From positions 1 through 18,635 of the forward strand of contig RXOD01004753.1 in the NCBI GenBank assembly GCA_005223375.1: a stretch of 18,635 nt of DNA. The letters run 5' to 3'. This stretch comes from Amoebophrya sp. AT5.2. Lineage: Eukaryota > Sar > Dinophyceae > Syndiniales > Amoebophryaceae. Position 1 is the stretch's first letter. Each line of letters opens with the position of its first letter. The translations under genes were made by a program, and so were the position numbers. The notes beneath the pieces were generated by a model, which was given only the letters and a program-made list of their open reading frames with translations, was not told the DNA's origin and did not search any database. Of this stretch, positions 15,620-18,635 are shown in pieces.

Positions 15620-18604
15620 TCACGCCACAACGGCCTCCGCGATTCGAGGATTCGACATCATTCCGGGCATGGTCCGCCATCGCTCGCTCTCTGTCCGTGT
15701 CCGCACCTGGGTTCCAACCCGTTTCACTGCGCCCTCAATATCGCAATACAGAATCGCTATTCGCGGCTCACGCACGTTCACACTGCTGGTGTTTCTCGTA
15801 TCGTTGTTCCCGCTGAGGCGCGCGATCGTGTCGAGAGCTCCCCGGCCGAGCAAACGACTCACCCATGCGCGCGCCAGGCTGTCATCAGACGAGTTGCTCG
15901 ACAGCCCGGTTTCTTCATCTTCGGAGTCCGCGTCGGATGATGCTCCCCGAATACCGCCCCCTTGTTCTTGCGAACCCGCATCGTCGTACTCCTGGTCGAC
16001 GTTACCTCCATCGTGTATGTCGCCGCTCTGCTGTCCGTGGTCCGCGGTGACGTGAACACTGTTTGCTCCAGGAGCGCTATGGCCATCTTCAGATCTTCTC
16101 ATCGCGGTACCTCCGCTCGGAGGAAGCGGAGGAGGTCTTCCACCAGCGCCGTCGGTGACAGTGGTCAAGCTGACGGGAGGACCACTGAAAGAGCGCAGCC
16201 TGTCACCATCCTCGAAAATCCCCGTTTGTTCAGACGAAGATGCCCGCGATGGGCTAGCACCCCCGGCTGTAATACTCACTCGAGCCTGATCTTTCGGCCG
16301 CCCCAGACTCAAGCGCCCCGACTGTTCCCATGCAGTGTCACGCTGCACCTCCGAAAGCGCGCTCTTCGGCGTCGACATTGCGCTGCCCGCTGGTGACTCG
16401 CGGCCAGCGCCGTGCGGCGGTGGTCTCGTGCTCGTTCTGTTCGCCGCATTTGACTTCGCGGAGGACGCGGACCCGCGCGCAGACTTCTTGTTGGGAGACG
16501 TCGATACTCTGCCCGCACCGTCGAAATGGAGACTACTGCGACCACGTTCAAGAAAAGCTTTTTCATCTTCGATCGGATAGAAGATCTGGTGGGTACCCCC
16601 GCCATTGCCGTCACTTGGAAGCGGTCCGAGCGTTTCCCAAACAAAATCGAACTTGGGCGAAAGATAATCGAGATTCGCAGCAGCTCCCGTGTTTCGCATC
16701 CCTGTAGTGGCCCCTACGCTTGAAGATGCAGCACTACTTCTGCCTGCGGCAGAAGCGCCTGGAGCGCTCGTAGTGCTACCACGCGGCGCGGCGCCGGTCG
16801 CATTTCCTTCGGCACCGTCCCCTTCGCGCGTAGCGCTACTCGTGCTTTCTCTTTTTCGTTTTCCCCCATTCCACCCGACAGCACCAGCAGCACGACCCCG
16901 CAGCCTCTTTTTCCGCACGTAGGTTTTGGGTTCTCGGCGCAGGCTCATGTACACGGCTTCGGTCGCTACGTGTGCAATGTCCGCACCCGAGAAGTCCGCC
17001 ATCACGGCGTCCGAACACAATTGCTCAAACACGTTCTCCTCCTCCACCACGCGCACTTTCTCGGCCACGAAGTCGTAGTCCTGCGCCAGGCAAACCGGCT
17101 TCCCCCGCAGGGCCTTCAGCAGGATCAGGAAGCGCTCGCGCGCGCTGGGCAGCCGCAGGAAGATCTGCCGGTCGAAGCGGCCCGGACGGAGCAGCGCGGA
17201 GTCGAGGGCCTCATACCGGTTCGTCGCGCCGAGCACGAGCACGCGGTCCTCGCCCGCACAACTGCCGAAGCCATCGAGCTCGTGGAGAAGCTGGTTCACA
17301 GTTTGGACGGTTTCCTCGTGCGTGCGCACGGTCGCCGACGTCCGGGCTCCAACGGCGTCGATCTCGTCGAAAAAAAGAACGCAGGGGGAGGGGGAAACGG
17401 AATTTCCATGATTCCGGCGGTTCGCCAGGGACGACCCGATGAATGCCGCTGCCGTTTCTGCTAAAAAGCCAGCGGGGGTCAATGCTCCTGTCCTTCCACT
17501 TGACGCTCCCCCCATCTTACATAGTTTTCTGCACTTCGCGAATATCGCGCGCACCCTCGCCGCCCCTCGGCCGACGTACACTTCGACGAGCTCTGAGCCA
17601 ACACAACTGACGAACGCCGCTTCCGCCTCCGACGCGACCGCGCGCGCCACCATCGTCTTCCCCGTGCCGGAAGGTCCGGTCAACAACACTCCGCGAAACG
17701 TGGTCGCGACCCCGTGCCGGCGGTACCGCTCCGGGTGGTTCAGCGTGTCCACCACCTCTTTCAACTCGTTCTTCACGCGGGTTGGGAGGACAATGTCGTC
17801 CAGCCTGACTCTACGCTCCTTGGAGACGAGGTGCTGTTTCGAGCTCGGCTCGTAGTCCTCCCTTTTGTCCACGAGGGACTTCAGGAGCTTGTACCAAACC
17901 GCGAGAAAAATGCAGGGCAACGCGATTTGGAGCGCGCCTCTGCGGAGTTTGGTGAGGGTGGAGTCGGGTTGGGGTGTGCTCACGGAGAACGACTTGACGT
18001 GCTGCTGGACGAGCTTGAAAAAGGCATCGCGCGAGCCCGGGGCGAGAACGGCTTGGTAGATTTTTGCAGCGGTTCCTCCTCCTGGTGGCGAGGCAGTTTT
18101 GGTGGGAACTTCGCTCTCGTGTCCGGTGCTGCCTGGTTGCAGCACGTGAGCAATCACGGTGTTTGCCGCCGCGCCCGTCTGAAACTCGACCCTTTCGACG
18201 TGACCCTCCTTCATTTCATCGATCAAGCGCGATATTCCTATCGCTACAGGTGCGGTCGCCGCGTTTCTCGCCGCATTTGCGAATGGAGACCATCCGCCGC
18301 GAGCGCGACTTGCCCTGTTCGATATCGCACTCTCGAGGGCCGCAGGAGCCGCCACGGGAGGTGGAGCGCGAGGCGAGGAAGGAGTGGTTGTGGTTGTCGT
18401 TGATGTGCCCCCCCGCGCCCCCGCTGCAGCGGCCGCCGTCTTCTGCAGTCTGCGGCGCAGGAGCCACAGGAAGAGCCAGATCCCCGCAAACAGCCGCATG
18501 CCCTTTTGCTGTTTCGCCGTCGTCCTCGTGCAGAGGAAGAAGTAGATTTTGACCAGGAGCCGCTGCAGCGTTTCCAAGAGTTCCTGCACCGTGAAGTCCC
18601 GCAC
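15620..18604 (-). CDS. FtsH-like membrane AAA ATPase lacking the M41 protease domain (5' end uncertain)
   Basis: Frame of at least 994 residues. It is open to the right window edge with no ATG until 18499 (MRLFAGIWLF), so the start is either 18499 or in an upstream exon; a CTAAC...CCCAG acceptor-like site sits near 18605-18617. Order, counted from 18604: membrane segment 1 (about 38-50), an FtsH-type intermembrane domain (SRLIDEMKEGHVERVEF), membrane segment 2 (about 222-241), then the AAA module. AAA features: Walker A GPSGTGKT (309-316), pore loop VYVG (341-344), an unusual ~45-residue insert, Walker B VLFFDEID (408-415), sensor GATNR (458-462) and arginine fingers in LLRPGRFDR (470-478). 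Past the small domain (FSGADIAH) there is no HExxH; instead comes a ~420-residue Ser/Gly/Ala-rich tail. Probably an organellar inactive FtsHi-type unfoldase or scaffold. Confidence 0.85.
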   Translation of the reverse strand: MRDFTVQELLETLQRLLVKIYFFLCTRTTAKQQKGMRLFAGIWLFLWLLRRRLQKTAAAAAGARGGTSTTTTTTPSSPRAPPPVAAPAALESAISNRASRARGGWSPFANAARNAATAPVAIGISRLIDEMKEGHVERVEFQTGAAANTVIAHVLQPGSTGHESEVPTKTASPPGGGTAAKIYQAVLAPGSRDAFFKLVQQHVKSFSVSTPQPDSTLTKLRRGALQIALPCIFLAVWYKLLKSLVDKREDYEPSSKQHLVSKERRVRLDDIVLPTRVKNELKEVVDTLNHPERYRRHGVATTFRGVLLTGPSGTGKTMVARAVASEAEAAFVSCVGSELVEVYVGRGAARVRAIFAKCRKLCKMGGASSGRTGALTPAGFLAETAAAFIGSSLANRRNHGNSVSPSPCVLFFDEIDAVGARTSATVRTHEETVQTVNQLLHELDGFGSCAGEDRVLVLGATNRYEALDSALLRPGRFDRQIFLRLPSARERFLILLKALRGKPVCLAQDYDFVAEKVRVVEEENVFEQLCSDAVMADFSGADIAHVATEAVYMSLRREPKTYVRKKRLRGRAAGAVGWNGGKRKRESTSSATREGDGAEGNATGAAPRGSTTSAPGASAAGRSSAASSSVGATTGMRNTGAAANLDYLSPKFDFVWETLGPLPSDGNGGGTHQIFYPIEDEKAFLERGRSSLHFDGAGRVSTSPNKKSARGSASSAKSNAANRTSTRPPPHGAGRESPAGSAMSTPKSALSEVQRDTAWEQSGRLSLGRPKDQARVSITAGGASPSRASSSEQTGIFEDGDRLRSFSGPPVSLTTVTDGAGGRPPPLPPSGGTAMRRSEDGHSAPGANSVHVTADHGQQSGDIHDGGNVDQEYDDAGSQEQGGGIRGASSDADSEDEETGLSSNSSDDSLARAWVSRLLGRGALDTIARLSGNNDTRNTSSVNVREPRIAILYCDIEGAVKRVGTQVRTRTESERWRTMPGMMSNPRIAEAVVA

Positions 18605-18635
18605 CCTGGGCGTTAGAAAGGTCCAAGATGTTACT

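Noticed and set aside
17714..18403. Plus-strand frame of about 229 codons
   Set aside because: Antisense to the FtsH-like gene; shadow of its codon bias.
1..18635. Bacterial or organellar origin, CRISPR arrays, tRNA or rRNA genes
   Set aside because: Spliced eukaryotic families are present. I found no regularly spaced repeat array and no tRNA or rRNA signature on reading both strands, though no covariance scan was possible.

Overview
The window looks like nuclear DNA of a eukaryotic protist, most likely an alveolate. A dinoflagellate-lineage parasite or relative (for example a syndinian) is my best guess, but that is inference. The eukaryotic signs are GT-AG introns that restore conserved protein families when removed, plus eukaryote-typical genes: a CCDC124/Lso2-type ribosome factor, a SMYD-like SET methyltransferase, an OTU-like deubiquitinase and an FtsH-type organellar AAA protein. 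Coding parts are GC-rich at third positions and spacers are AT-richer. Every gene I can support with confidence lies on the minus strand, a one-directional array as is common in dinoflagellates. The standard genetic code fits all long frames. Several long frames begin with a non-ATG triplet, so I moved their starts to the first sensible ATG.

Layout, left to right (minus-strand genes are transcribed right to left). 1-675: spacer with a hairpin repeat at the very edge. 676-2610: tandem OTU-like protein whose second unit has lost the catalytic Cys and His. 3709-3957: small membrane protein. 4215-5406: uncertain zone with two competing models on opposite strands and a very GC-rich block. 5445-6993: three-exon polytopic membrane protein. 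6994-8582: spacer carrying a 65-bp-spaced hairpin repeat related to the one at position 1. 8583-9929: four-exon CCDC124 homologue with a poly-A-tailed, target-site-duplicated insert in intron 1. 9930-10916: spacer.

10917-11739: two-exon adenylate-kinase-like protein with reduced substrate-binding parts. 11802-12241: small multi-exon gene of unknown function that may actually be the 5' part of the kinase-like gene. 12419-14503: SET-domain protein. 14573-15304: a compact zone of small, partly overlapping candidate frames. 15620 to beyond the right edge: FtsH-like two-membrane-segment AAA ATPase with no M41 protease domain and a long disordered tail.

The genes do not form one pathway. Themes are protein quality control (OTU-like, FtsH-like), ribosome hibernation or recycling (CCDC124), protein methylation (SET) and membrane proteins. 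The most notable observations are the hairpin repeat with a compensatory base pair, the SINE-like retroinsert in the CCDC124 intron, the active-plus-dead OTU pair and the protease-less FtsH. All splice junctions were inferred by eye from reading frame, GT-AG signals and family alignment recalled from memory; no search was run.
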